Origin: Croceicoccus estronivorus
Lineage (GTDB): Bacteria; Pseudomonadota; Alphaproteobacteria; Sphingomonadales; Sphingomonadaceae
Assembly (NCBI RefSeq): GCF_001625325.1
Contig: NZ_JRQQ01000001.1
Location: 186,001-250,000 of the forward strand
Reading direction: 5' to 3'
Length of the DNA stretch: 64,000 bases
A program made the translations under genes and the position numbers. The notes beneath the pieces were generated by a model. It made no database searches, was not told the origin of the DNA, and worked only from the letters and a program-made list of their open reading frames with translations. Of this stretch, positions 41,304 to 49,174 are shown in pieces (position 1 is the stretch's first letter; every line of letters starts with the position of its first letter).

Positions 41304-43555
41304 TGGAACGCAAGGTCATCTTCCGCGAAGGGATGGACAACGATCCCGCCGATCACACGAACCTGCAGGACTTCGCGCAGGAATCGCTCGATCACATCGT
41401 GGGTGACGGGATCACTGCCGGGCGCAAATACGCGGGCTTTGCCGCCGCGATGTCCAGCGCCACTGAAATCACGGTACAACCAGGCCGCCTGTTTTCCGGC
41501 GGCAAGGTCTATAACCGCGCCGCCATTTTCACGAAGGATTTCACCAATTCGCTGCCGGTGGTCGGGCGCAAGATCGTCAGCCTGGTGGTCTGGGGGCAGG
41601 ATGTCGATGCCGACACTCGCCCGCGCGAATTCCTGATCAACGAGGAAACCGGGGCCAGCGAACCGCAACAGGTGGCGATGGAACGCGCCCGCGTCGCCAG
41701 TATCGACACGATCGCCGGGGAGGAAAGCGCCGATCCCGTCGCGCCGATTGTCGGCGCGGGCTATCTGGAAGCGGCGCGGATCGAGCTGACCCCGGCAGGC
41801 ATTGCCAGTGTGACGATGATTGCTGACAATGCCCTGGTCAGCAGCCAGGCGCTCGACAACCGCATGGTCGCGATGGAGGCGTTCAAGGCCCGCACCGGGC
41901 CGCAGGTGCAAAGCCTGGCCGCCGATCTCGCCGCGCTGACCAGGGGGCAGGCAGGCGTCGTCTCGCTCGACATGTATGGCCGCACGCTGGCTCGCATGGC
42001 CGTGGTCGAGGCGAAACTGGACATCCCGCAGGAATCGATCGATTCCGCCGCCGACTTCTTCCTCGACAGTTCCGCTTCGGACTTCGCCTTTGCCGGTTCC
42101 AATGTGAAAGTGGAGGAAGGGCTGCGGTTTGCCGACGATGCCGCCGATATCGTCAGCCTGCAGATCTTCGACGCGCTCAACCCGCGTGCCAGGATCGTCA
42201 ACGGCGTGATGTTCCCCGCCTATCAGGAGGCGGAGCGGCTGCGCGTCGGCCCGGTCTCGGGCGAAATCGCGGTCAGCACGTACAGCTATGCCGTGCATGA
42301 AATGGTCCAGAAGACCATGTCGCGCACCCGCGTGCGCTATGGCCGCTGCCGCATGGTCAGTTCGTCGATCGCGTGGCTGAAAAGCGGGCTCTACGATGCC
42401 GCCACGCTCGCGTTCCGCCGCAATGACGAGGAATGGTCCGTCCTGCCCGCCAACTGGCACCGGGCGCAGGAACGGCACCTGTTCAAGCGCCTCGGCGGGT
42501 TCTGGATCGACACGTACGAGGAACCCTATTGGGAGGAAGTCACTACCGAATTGGCAGTGAACGGCACCCAGATTGCCGAAACCTTCCTCAACGCGAACGA
42601 CATGTGGCTCTCGTCCATCGGCCTGACCTTCACCGCGCTGGCCGATGCGGGCGCGGTCACGGTTGCCCTGTGTGAAACCGATCGCGGCCTGCCGCTGCTG
42701 GACAAGGTCATTGCCCGCACCACGCTGGATCATGCCGATCTGGAAGTCGGGGAAGTCCGCGTGCCGATGGGCCCGGTGTTCCTGACCGGTGGCAACCGTT
42801 ACGCGATTGTCGTGATGACGGCGGCGGATCACCGGCTCGGTACTGTCCAGGGCTCCGCCTTTCCCGAAGGGACGTTCTTCTACGTGCTGGACGGGGCCTA
42901 TCAGCAGGGCGATGCCACGCGCGATCTCGCTTTCACGCTCTATGCCTGCCAGTTCAGCGCCGCGCGCACTGTGGTGGAACTGAACCCGCTGTCGCTGGCG
43001 GGCGGCATTGCCGATATCGACATCCTTGCCCCGGCGATCGTTCCCGGCGCGACGCAGCTCGATTACGAAATCCAGATCGGCGGCACCTGGTATCCGCTGG
43101 CCGCTGCGGCGGACCTGCCGCTGGGCGCGGGCGGTGCCCTGCCCCCGCTGCTCGCCTTCCGCGCGGTGTTCACCGGCACGCCGGACGTGATGCCCGCCGT
43201 CTCGCTCACCGGATCGCAAGTGATCCTTTCGCGCGGGAAAACCGCCCTGACGCATATCTCCGACATTCGCACGCTGCCTGCCGGGTCAAACACCATCCGC
43301 GTCACCATGCGGCTAGAGGACTTCGACGATGACGATCACGACTTCGCCTGCCAGCTGCTGACCGGCGCGGGTTACGCCACTGTCGAAAATGCCGATGCGG
43401 TCATCGATACCGTGGCCGATGGCGGCGCGGTGGAACGGACTTTCGTGTTCGACCTGGCCGCGCCGGTCGCCAGTTATCGCATCCGCTCCACCGGATCGCT
43501 CGCCAGCGCGCTGGCCCCGTTCCACGCCGCCCTGCGCAAGGACTTTGCGCTTTGA
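41300..43555 (+). CDS. Large tail fibre/baseplate-periphery protein (DUF4815-like)
   Basis: 751 residues, no membrane segment. The N-terminus (VIFREGMDNDPADHTNLQDF) and the following region (ITVQPGRLFSGGKVYN, VSLVVWGQDVDADT) resemble DUF4815-type virion proteins found after gpI. The centre and C-terminus are beta-rich. In P2 this position is held by fibre gene H, so a role in host attachment is expected. The start ATG at 41300 overlaps the gpI stop; ATG at 41303 is equally likely. Confidence 0.75.
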   Translation: MMERKVIFREGMDNDPADHTNLQDFAQESLDHIVGDGITAGRKYAGFAAAMSSATEITVQPGRLFSGGKVYNRAAIFTKDFTNSLPVVGRKIVSLVVWGQDVDADTRPREFLINEETGASEPQQVAMERARVASIDTIAGEESADPVAPIVGAGYLEAARIELTPAGIASVTMIADNALVSSQALDNRMVAMEAFKARTGPQVQSLAADLAALTRGQAGVVSLDMYGRTLARMAVVEAKLDIPQESIDSAADFFLDSSASDFAFAGSNVKVEEGLRFADDAADIVSLQIFDALNPRARIVNGVMFPAYQEAERLRVGPVSGEIAVSTYSYAVHEMVQKTMSRTRVRYGRCRMVSSSIAWLKSGLYDAATLAFRRNDEEWSVLPANWHRAQERHLFKRLGGFWIDTYEEPYWEEVTTELAVNGTQIAETFLNANDMWLSSIGLTFTALADAGAVTVALCETDRGLPLLDKVIARTTLDHADLEVGEVRVPMGPVFLTGGNRYAIVVMTAADHRLGTVQGSAFPEGTFFYVLDGAYQQGDATRDLAFTLYACQFSAARTVVELNPLSLAGGIADIDILAPAIVPGATQLDYEIQIGGTWYPLAAAADLPLGAGGALPPLLAFRAVFTGTPDVMPAVSLTGSQVILSRGKTALTHISDIRTLPAGSNTIRVTMRLEDFDDDDHDFACQLLTGAGYATVENADAVIDTVADGGAVERTFVFDLAAPVASYRIRSTGSLASALAPFHAALRKDFAL

Positions 43556-43569
43556 GGAGTATCCCGTCG

Positions 43570-43767
43570 ATGACAACCAAATCCCGCACCCGCGCCAAGG
43601 CTGATGCCGATACCAAGGCCGATGCCGATTTCTACCGGGTGGAGCTGTCGGGCCGGTTCCCCCGGCGCGGCATGACCTACCTGCCCGGCCGTCCGCTTCG
43701 CGTCAGCGCGGCGATCTATCGGGACATGACCGAAGCCGGGGTGGTGGCGCATGCCCGGCCTGACTGA
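43570..43767 (+). CDS. Small hypothetical protein of the fibre operon
   Basis: 65 residues. Basic, Ala/Asp/Lys-rich N-terminus (TKSRTRAKADADTKADADF) then FYRVELSGRFPRRGMTYLPGRP. GAGGAG precedes the ATG at 43570. The 3' end overlaps the next gene by 17 bases. Not recognised; conserved spacing in the fibre operon suggests a virion or assembly role. Confidence 0.7.
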   Translation: MTTKSRTRAKADADTKADADFYRVELSGRFPRRGMTYLPGRPLRVSAAIYRDMTEAGVVAHARPD

Positions 43768-44728
43768 CACCGGCAGCACGCTTCCTGCCGAAATCGACTT
43801 CGACGCGGATCGCGATGCCACGCCCGCGCGGATGAACCGGGCAATGAAGTGGCTCTATGCCCAGCTGCGCATCGCGCAGGCATCGGCCAAATCGTATGAA
43901 GTCGTGATCGAGGAGCTGCGCGCGCTCGGCCTGTCGCGCGTGGCGGAGGCCCTGACCCCGGTCTTCCTCCAGGCGCAACAGATCGGGGACCAGCTTGCCG
44001 CGATCCGCGATCAGTGGACCGATGCGGACCTGATCCTTGCCAACCACTACACCCGCGCCGAAGCCGATGCCGCATTCGCCGCCATCGATCACGGTCACGC
44101 CGTGGCCGATGTCGAGGGGCTGGAAGCGATCCTGACTGCCACGGCCACCACGCTGGGGCAAAAGGCCGATGCCGCCGCGCTGGCTGCATTCCTTGCCAGG
44201 GCAGGCGGCACGATGGCCGGGCAGCTCGGCCTCGCCGCCGGTCTCGGCCTGCTGTTCGATCTTGGCACCGACCCGGCGGACAAGGCCAACGGCCAGCTGT
44301 GGGGCCATGTGACGCAAGGCATGCGCTACCAGTTCAGCAACACCACCTATAACGTGGTGCTGGACAGCCGCCCGCAAACGCTCAGCCAGAAGACGCTGGC
44401 CAACCCGTTGCTGGAAGGTTCGCCGGTCGAAGACAGCGACTTCCTCATCACCGACAATGCCAGCGTCACGCTCGATCCGGTCAACGGCTCGACTCAGACA
44501 TGGGTGCTCGGAGCGAACCGCACGCCCAATCTTGCGCTGATTACGCCGGGCAAGTTCATCCGCCTCGCAGTCGACGATGGCGCGGGCTACGCAATCGATC
44601 TCAGCGCCGCGACCTTGCGCAACAACGGCGGGGACGAACCGGCGCTGAAACCGGCGGGCTTCACCTGGTTCCTGATCGAGAATGTGCGTGGCACTCTGTA
44701 CCGCGACTTGCTCGGGGATGGCGGATGA
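43751..44728 (+). CDS. Tail fibre-like structural protein
   Basis: 325 residues. The N-terminal 150 are helical (ARMNRAMKWLYAQLRIAQ) with a coiled-coil-like stretch near LGQKADAAALAAFLARAGGTMAGQL. The C-terminal half is beta-rich with VLDSRPQTLSQKTLANPLLEG and GKFIRLAVDDGAGYAIDL, a pattern seen in phage fibre shafts and tips. It overlaps the next gene by four bases (ATGA). Likely receptor-binding or fibre shaft. Confidence 0.7.
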   Translation: MPGLTDTGSTLPAEIDFDADRDATPARMNRAMKWLYAQLRIAQASAKSYEVVIEELRALGLSRVAEALTPVFLQAQQIGDQLAAIRDQWTDADLILANHYTRAEADAAFAAIDHGHAVADVEGLEAILTATATTLGQKADAAALAAFLARAGGTMAGQLGLAAGLGLLFDLGTDPADKANGQLWGHVTQGMRYQFSNTTYNVVLDSRPQTLSQKTLANPLLEGSPVEDSDFLITDNASVTLDPVNGSTQTWVLGANRTPNLALITPGKFIRLAVDDGAGYAIDLSAATLRNNGGDEPALKPAGFTWFLIENVRGTLYRDLLGDGG

Positions 44729-45348
44729 TCCTGCCAGCGCATCGCTTGCTGGCGGCCGGGCGTACCGGGCTTGAAGTGGCCTCCTTTTCCATCGGCCCGG
44801 AGTCCGGAAGCAATACGATCACGGTCGACAAGCCGGACGGAACCGAGGCAGGCGACTTGCTGGTTGCTCTGATGCACCAGAACGGTGCCACCAACCGGAC
44901 ATGGAGCGGCGATTCTGGATGGGCGGAGCGCGCCGACCCGGGCACTGTCCCCTCCATCCGGATCGCGACCAAAATTGCCGGTGCTTCCGAACCGGGCAGC
45001 TACACTTTCACGACCAACATCAACTGCAGCAAGCGCGCGGTTATCCTGCGCATTCCGGGCGCGGCTTGGGACACCATCGGCGCGATCACGACGTACACCG
45101 GCTCGGCCAACATCACCGCCGCCTCGATTGTGGCGGCAGGCGGGCTGCTGTTCCAGGCCGCGGTGAACAACTCATCGCGGGATTATGTCTCGCTCAGCGG
45201 CATGGACCTGTTTCTCAGCGCCTATGACGGAGGAACCTATCTCTTTGCCAACGAGGTGGGTGAAGGCGCAACCGGCGGCAAAACCCTGTCAACCGCTGGC
45301 GTGACCGTTGCCAGCCAGACAGTCCTGTTTTCAGTCAAAGAGGCATAA
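44725..45348 (+). CDS. Fibre-tip-like beta-sandwich protein
   Basis: 207 residues, no membrane segment. It reads as a lectin-like beta sandwich (VASFSIGPESGSNTITVDKPDGTEAGDLLVALM, in two pieces; AAWDTIGAITTYTGSANITAASI), similar in style to short phage tip domains that bind surface glycans. Start ATG at 44725 overlaps the upstream stop. The function is inferred from position and strand pattern. Confidence 0.65.
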   Translation: MILPAHRLLAAGRTGLEVASFSIGPESGSNTITVDKPDGTEAGDLLVALMHQNGATNRTWSGDSGWAERADPGTVPSIRIATKIAGASEPGSYTFTTNINCSKRAVILRIPGAAWDTIGAITTYTGSANITAASIVAAGGLLFQAAVNNSSRDYVSLSGMDLFLSAYDGGTYLFANEVGEGATGGKTLSTAGVTVASQTVLFSVKEA

Positions 45349-45350
45349 GC

Positions 45351-46259
45351 ATGACCTACTCACTCATCCATGATGGGGCCGCCATCCGTTATCCCTACAC
45401 GCTGGCCATGCTGCGCCGCGACAACCCGGGCAGCAACTTTCCCGATGACTTCGACCTTGCCGACGCAGGCGATTATGGCGTCGTCCCGGTCGAAGACAGC
45501 GCGCAGCCGGAACTGGCGGCAGGCCAGACGCTCGACGAAGCACTGCCGGTCGAAGCGAACGGCCAATGGCTCCGCAACTGGATCGTGCATGACTGGCTGG
45601 ACATCACTCCCGATGGCCTGTTCGCCCGCGTGGCGGAAAATGGCGATATCGTCTGCCCATATACCGCCCGAGACGTGCGCCGCGATTTCGGGGTGACCGC
45701 GCGCAAGGGCGGAACCATCCGGCAAATGGACGGCCAGTGGGGCGTGGTGCCGGTGACTGTGGAGCCAGAACCCGCCATCACCCCCGAACAGGCACTGGAA
45801 CCGTATTTTGAGGCAGGCAACGGCGTGGTGCTGCAACGCTGGACTGTCACCACCCGCACGGCGCAGGAGCTGGAACAGGCCAGAGCCCTCAAACACGCCG
45901 CGCTGAAGGACCGCTACACCGAACGTCTGCTGCAAGGCTGGACGCACGATTTCGGCGCGGCAGGCACGCACACGCTCGACCTGCGGCCCGGCACCGATGA
46001 CAAGGCCAACTGGACTCTGCTGCTGCTGAAAACGCGCGACATGATTGCCGCTGGCGCTGGCAACGGCATTGTCCAGATCCGCACGTCCGCCAACCTGTCA
46101 ATCGACCTCACCGCCACTGACGCCGCCGACGCGATGGAAGCCTTCCTCGCCTGGGGCGATGCCCTGTTCGATCACAAATGGGACCGGGATGATGCCATCC
46201 AGTCCGCCGCCACTTTCGCCGCGCTCTATGCCGTCGACATCGTAAGAGGGTGGCCGTGA
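45351..46259 (+). CDS. Tail fibre assembly-like protein (DUF4376-like)
   Basis: 302 residues. The N-terminus reads YSLIHDGAAIRYPYTLAMLRRDNPGSNFP, a style seen in fibre-associated proteins. The C-terminal ~130 (RALKHAALKDRYTERLLQG, DDKANWTLLLLKTRDM, FLAWGDALFDHKWDRD) resemble the DUF4376 domain of fibre assembly proteins. Last gene of the J-I-fibre unit; a hairpin and the second cargo region follow. Confidence 0.7.
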   Translation: MTYSLIHDGAAIRYPYTLAMLRRDNPGSNFPDDFDLADAGDYGVVPVEDSAQPELAAGQTLDEALPVEANGQWLRNWIVHDWLDITPDGLFARVAENGDIVCPYTARDVRRDFGVTARKGGTIRQMDGQWGVVPVTVEPEPAITPEQALEPYFEAGNGVVLQRWTVTTRTAQELEQARALKHAALKDRYTERLLQGWTHDFGAAGTHTLDLRPGTDDKANWTLLLLKTRDMIAAGAGNGIVQIRTSANLSIDLTATDAADAMEAFLAWGDALFDHKWDRDDAIQSAATFAALYAVDIVRGWP

Positions 46260-46292
46260 TTCGCATGGCCAGAGGTGGTGCGCAAAAAAGAA

Positions 46293-46323
46293 CTTGTTTG
46301 CTTTGTTACCAAAGCAAGACAAG
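46293..46323. terminator. Hairpin after the J-I-fibre operon
   Basis: TTGCTTTG (46298-46305) pairs exactly with CAAAGCAA (46310-46317) around a 4-base loop, extended by CTTG/CAAG across a small bulge. It falls 34 bases after the last fibre gene and before the cargo gene at 46389. No T tract follows, so termination strength is uncertain. Confidence 0.5.
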
Positions 46324-46388
46324 CTGCTGACAATCACTGCCAAGGGGTACCGGCAAAGGTCCCTGGGCAAGCTTTTGGATCACACTTC

Positions 46389-47105
46389 ATGACATTACCA
46401 GGATCGCAGACCCCACAGGGTATCAACCGCATTCAGGAGAATCTGCTTGCCCGGCTCGAAAGGCGGCTACTCAACTGGATCTGCAGTCATCTTCCCGCCC
46501 GCATTACACCTGACATGCTCACATTTGGCGGCATGGTCGGTGCCTTCATGATCTTTGGCGGATATGTATTGAGCAATCTTGGGGAGGACTGGCTATGGCT
46601 GGCTATAGCTGGATACGCGGTTCATTGGTTCGGGGACAGCACCGATGGCAGCCTGGCGCGCTTCCGCAAGATTGAACGGCCCCGCTATGGTTACTTCCTC
46701 GACCATAGCTGCGATGGACTTGCGACCACCATGGTGGTCGCGGGGATTGGCCTCAGCCCCTATGTCACGCTCGAAGTCGCATTGGTGGCACTGACGGGTT
46801 ATCTGCTTCTGTCAATTCATGCCTTCCTCTCAGTGCGGGTGCTGGGGGAATTGAAACTGTCATATCTCAATGCCGGGCCAACCGAACTTCGCCTGATGCT
46901 GGTCAGCCTGACGCTGGCAATGATGGCCTTTGGCACAGGGCCGGGCTGGTTCGGGGTGATTTCCGGTTTCGATCTCTTTGTCGGTTCGGTTGGGGCAATC
47001 CTTATCGCGCTTTTCGTATTGCAGACCGCTGCAACTTCGAGACGACTGGCACTTGCCGAGCCCTCACGAAATAAAGAGTGGCTCAAATCTGCCGAAATAT
47101 CCTGA
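46389..47105 (+). CDS. CDP-alcohol phosphatidyltransferase, prophage cargo
   Basis: 238 residues with about six membrane segments. The CDP-alcohol phosphotransferase signature is complete: DSTDGSLARF, then G and the pair D-H-S-C-D (YGYFLDHSCD), which bind the metal and CDP moiety. The family joins a CDP-diacylglycerol or CDP-alcohol to a second alcohol in the inner membrane. The substrate is not predictable. It lies between fibre genes and V, where no P2 structural gene of this kind exists, so it is a lysogenic-conversion candidate. The start at 46389 is preferred; an upstream frame from 46275 crosses the hairpin. Confidence 0.85.
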   Translation: MTLPGSQTPQGINRIQENLLARLERRLLNWICSHLPARITPDMLTFGGMVGAFMIFGGYVLSNLGEDWLWLAIAGYAVHWFGDSTDGSLARFRKIERPRYGYFLDHSCDGLATTMVVAGIGLSPYVTLEVALVALTGYLLLSIHAFLSVRVLGELKLSYLNAGPTELRLMLVSLTLAMMAFGTGPGWFGVISGFDLFVGSVGAILIALFVLQTAATSRRLALAEPSRNKEWLKSAEIS

Positions 47106-47221
47106 CGTTAAAAAAGCCAGAGGGGCGCTGATCTGGAATCCGATAGACGGCGCCACTGGTTCAGGCTTATTTTTTAGAAGCTCGGCCAATCTAGGATGGT
47201 GAGCATTTCTGGGAAACACCA

Positions 47222-47320
47222 ATGAAGAAGACTGTACTGTTTCTTATGGGCGCATCTGCCTCACTCGCTCTGGCCGCATGCCAGCAGAAGGCAGAAGAGG
47301 CAGCACCGGCTTCCTTCTGA
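47222..47320 (+). CDS. 32-residue lipoprotein
   Basis: ATG at 47222 to TGA at 47318-47320. A basic start (MKKT), a hydrophobic core (VLFLMGASASLALA) and a lipobox LAAC at residues 18-21 are followed by only eleven polar, Glu/Ala-rich residues. This is the size and layout of entericidin-like or phage-conversion lipoproteins. GGGAAA precedes the start. It lies directly behind the phosphatidyltransferase gene; both would act on the envelope of the lysogen. Confidence 0.65.
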   Translation: MKKTVLFLMGASASLALAACQQKAEEAAPASF

Positions 47321-47348
47321 ACAAAACGGAACGGCATGTTATGGCCGC

Positions 47349-47615
47349 TCAGCCGTCCGCGCGATTGCGATCAGGATTTTCACTTGATGAGCAATCGTCC
47401 TCATCGTGATCGCGAGACCGCTCAATCGAGGATAGTTCTGCAATTGCACGCCGCCGGGCCGCGTTGGCTTCGAAGCGCTCGGCGAGCAGTGCTTCACGCT
47501 CCCATGCATCCGCGGCTATCTGCGCCACAAGTCGAACATTTTTGAGCGATGCGCTTGAAGCGCGTTGGCGCTGATGCGCTTCAAGCGTGCGGCAGTGAGT
47601 GGATGTCAGTTTCAT
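47349..47615 (-). CDS. Small hypothetical protein, family A copy 1
   Basis: 88 residues from the ATG at 47615, with AAGGAAG upstream. It begins MKLTSTHCRTLEAHQRQRAS and continues SLKNVRLVAQIAADAWEREA; the rest is helical and highly charged. It is clearly related to the protein at 56217-56471, sharing M(K/E)LTS-x2-C-R, LxNVR and a W-x-(R/H)EA spacing. Function unknown; no membrane segment. Orientation is opposite to the phage late genes. Confidence 0.7.
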   Translation of the reverse strand: MKLTSTHCRTLEAHQRQRASSASLKNVRLVAQIAADAWEREALLAERFEANAARRRAIAELSSIERSRDHDEDDCSSSENPDRNRADG

Positions 47616-47724
47616 TGAACTTCCTTGCCGTAAACAATTTGATGGATAGTCTGACCCCGGATCACGCCACGCAAAGCACACGCAATGTTGCGAATAAGGG
47701 TGTGAGGCCGGGTCTGAACATCAT

Positions 47725-47913
47725 TCAAGCTGATGCAGCCAGACGCTTTGCCTGGGCCAGTGCGTCAGCAAACTTCGAATAGCGATAAGGGCCGACCAGA
47801 TAACTCATACTGGGTTCAGGAATAATTCCGAATTTTTTCATGCCTTCCAAATCGGCCTCATCGATTGCGTCGGTTGCCTGCTTGGCAACCTGCATCTCGG
47901 AAACGTCTCTCAT
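47725..47913 (-). CDS. Small hypothetical protein, family B copy 1
   Basis: 62 residues, ATG at 47913 behind AAAGGAATTATT. A charged N-terminal part (VSEMQVAKQATDAIDEADLE) leads to a C-terminal motif YLVGPYRYSKFADALAQAKR, an aromatic strand plus helix. A similar motif (YQIGLYFYTYLDDAMAEYHR) closes the ORF at 56857. Function unknown. Same strand as family A copy 1 and 109 bp upstream of it. Confidence 0.65.
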   Translation of the reverse strand: MRDVSEMQVAKQATDAIDEADLEGMKKFGIIPEPSMSYLVGPYRYSKFADALAQAKRLAASA

Positions 47914-48146
47914 AATAATTCCTTTCAGAATCATAGAATTGGGGGAAAGTGCGCGGTCTCGACAGTCGAGCAGGTCTCGCAAGTCGCGTGGGGAAGCGCA
48001 TTTCAACCATCCCGGCGCATGGCAACGATGGCGGTTCGGGCGATTGCGAACGAAGTCTTGCCCACGAACCCGGTATCGATCGAGCATGTCGCAAAGGCGC
48101 GGCTGTGCGTTTCCGAAAGATGCGTCCTGAAAGGCTGTTTTACAGC

Positions 48147-48401
48147 TTACCTCGTGGCTTCTTCATTTTCCCAGGCGATTAGACCGGTGATCAACCCAGA
48201 TGATTGCTCCACATTCGACGTCATCAGACCTTCTGAACTGTTGGCAGGTGCATATGGCCGGTGGGCATATGGATGTTTCCGCAGCAGTCTTTGAATCATG
48301 TTCAACTTGCGTCGAAGCGGCCTGCTCTTTGCCGCAGAATCTGCTGCGGCGTGCCGCATCAGCGTAACCTGTTCATTCTGGAGGATTTGATTGATGCACA
48401 T
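48147..48401 (-). CDS. Small hypothetical protein
   Basis: 84 residues from the ATG at 48401, with GGGAG about ten bases before it. The N-terminus MCINQILQNEQVTLMRHAA resembles short proteins often seen in sphingomonads, but no function is known. Basic middle section, polar tail. Low but real coding support from the ribosome binding site and the strand pattern of its neighbours. Confidence 0.45.
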   Translation of the reverse strand: MCINQILQNEQVTLMRHAAADSAAKSRPLRRKLNMIQRLLRKHPYAHRPYAPANSSEGLMTSNVEQSSGLITGLIAWENEEATR

Positions 48402-48747
48402 GGTGCGCACTCCCACATTAAGCAGGGGGCGCTAAGGGTCCCTCGGTCACACTTCGCTCGGGTTAATTCTATGTGATCGCCCCTTGTAGCATACTGCTGA
48501 AGCTATGCTGCACGAATTCGTAAACACGCAGCGCATCACATCAGCAATGGACGCTCAGCGGAAGGCAAATCCGATTTCTGCCCTATCGAAGGAAATCTCT
48601 GTAGCCGCCATTTGCGTAGGACCGGCAAGGGAGGAGTTAGTTGCGTTGGCGAACGATTGACCTGCATATCCACCAAAACCCCAAAAACATGGGGGTTCCC
48701 TCCGTTAGTTAATGCCCCTAATCGACACACCGATTTGGGGAATCGTC
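48402..48747. other. Gap without supported gene; one hairpin
   Basis: No convincing coding frame. AACCCC (48677-48682) and GGGGTT (48692-48697) form a hairpin with a 9-base loop just before the membrane-protein gene, possibly marking the right edge of the cargo zone. Otherwise nothing is recognised. Confidence 0.4.
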
Positions 48748-49089
48748 ATGATCTATGCTTTCGGCATCGTCTTTGCCGCATTGCTGTTCGCGGATGTCCT
48801 GTTGACCGCCGCGCTGATCGGGGCCGGTCAGGGCCACCGTTTTCCCATTGCCAACCTGCTCTATAACCACGCCTACGCCACGTTCGGCGTCATGGCGCAA
48901 AAGGCCATTGTCGGCGCATGCGGGATCTGGCTGGCGCTCCATTTCGGACATTGGTGGCTGATGGCGGCGATCCTGCTGCTGCAGGCGCTGATCGTGTGGC
49001 GCAAATCGCGCCTGCTGCGCCGCATTGACGAGGCGGAATGGGCCGCCGCGAAAGACGAATGGGAATCGATCCACGGCAAGCGCGATTGA
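48748..49089 (+). CDS. Small phage membrane protein
   Basis: 113 residues with about three membrane helices (FGIVFAALLFADVLLTAALI, AIVGACGIWLALHF, WLMAAILLLQALIVW) and a charged C-terminal tail. ATG at 48748 has GGGG in front; ATG at 48712 adds twelve residues. Returns to the GC level of the structural genes. Not recognised; could be a holin-like or superinfection-exclusion protein. The stop is 16 bases before late palindrome 3. Confidence 0.65.
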   Translation: MIYAFGIVFAALLFADVLLTAALIGAGQGHRFPIANLLYNHAYATFGVMAQKAIVGACGIWLALHFGHWWLMAAILLLQALIVWRKSRLLRRIDEAEWAAAKDEWESIHGKRD

Positions 49090-49105
49090 CCCACCCGCCC
49101 CCGCT

Positions 49106-49128
49106 TTTGTGGTGCGGGGCATGACAAA
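49106..49128. promoter_or_regulatory. Late-promoter palindrome, copy 3 (V-D unit)
   Basis: Arms TTTGTG-GTGC and GCAT-GACAAA around GGG; one arm base differs from copies 1 and 2. It is centred 58 bp upstream of the V start at 49175, the same distance as for J (57) and P (59). It heads the long V-W-FI-FII-E-T-U-D unit. Confidence 0.78.
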
Positions 49129-49174
49129 CGGCGCCCATGGATGAAGGCCGGTGGGCAGGCCACGGTGCCTGCCG

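Noticed and set aside
46275-46388. Longer start for the phosphatidyltransferase at 46275
   Set aside because: The added 38 residues would be encoded across a strong hairpin and are not membrane- or family-like.
48536-48866. Small frames on both strands before the membrane-protein gene
   Set aside because: They overlap each other and a hairpin, with no ribosome binding site or recognisable sequence.
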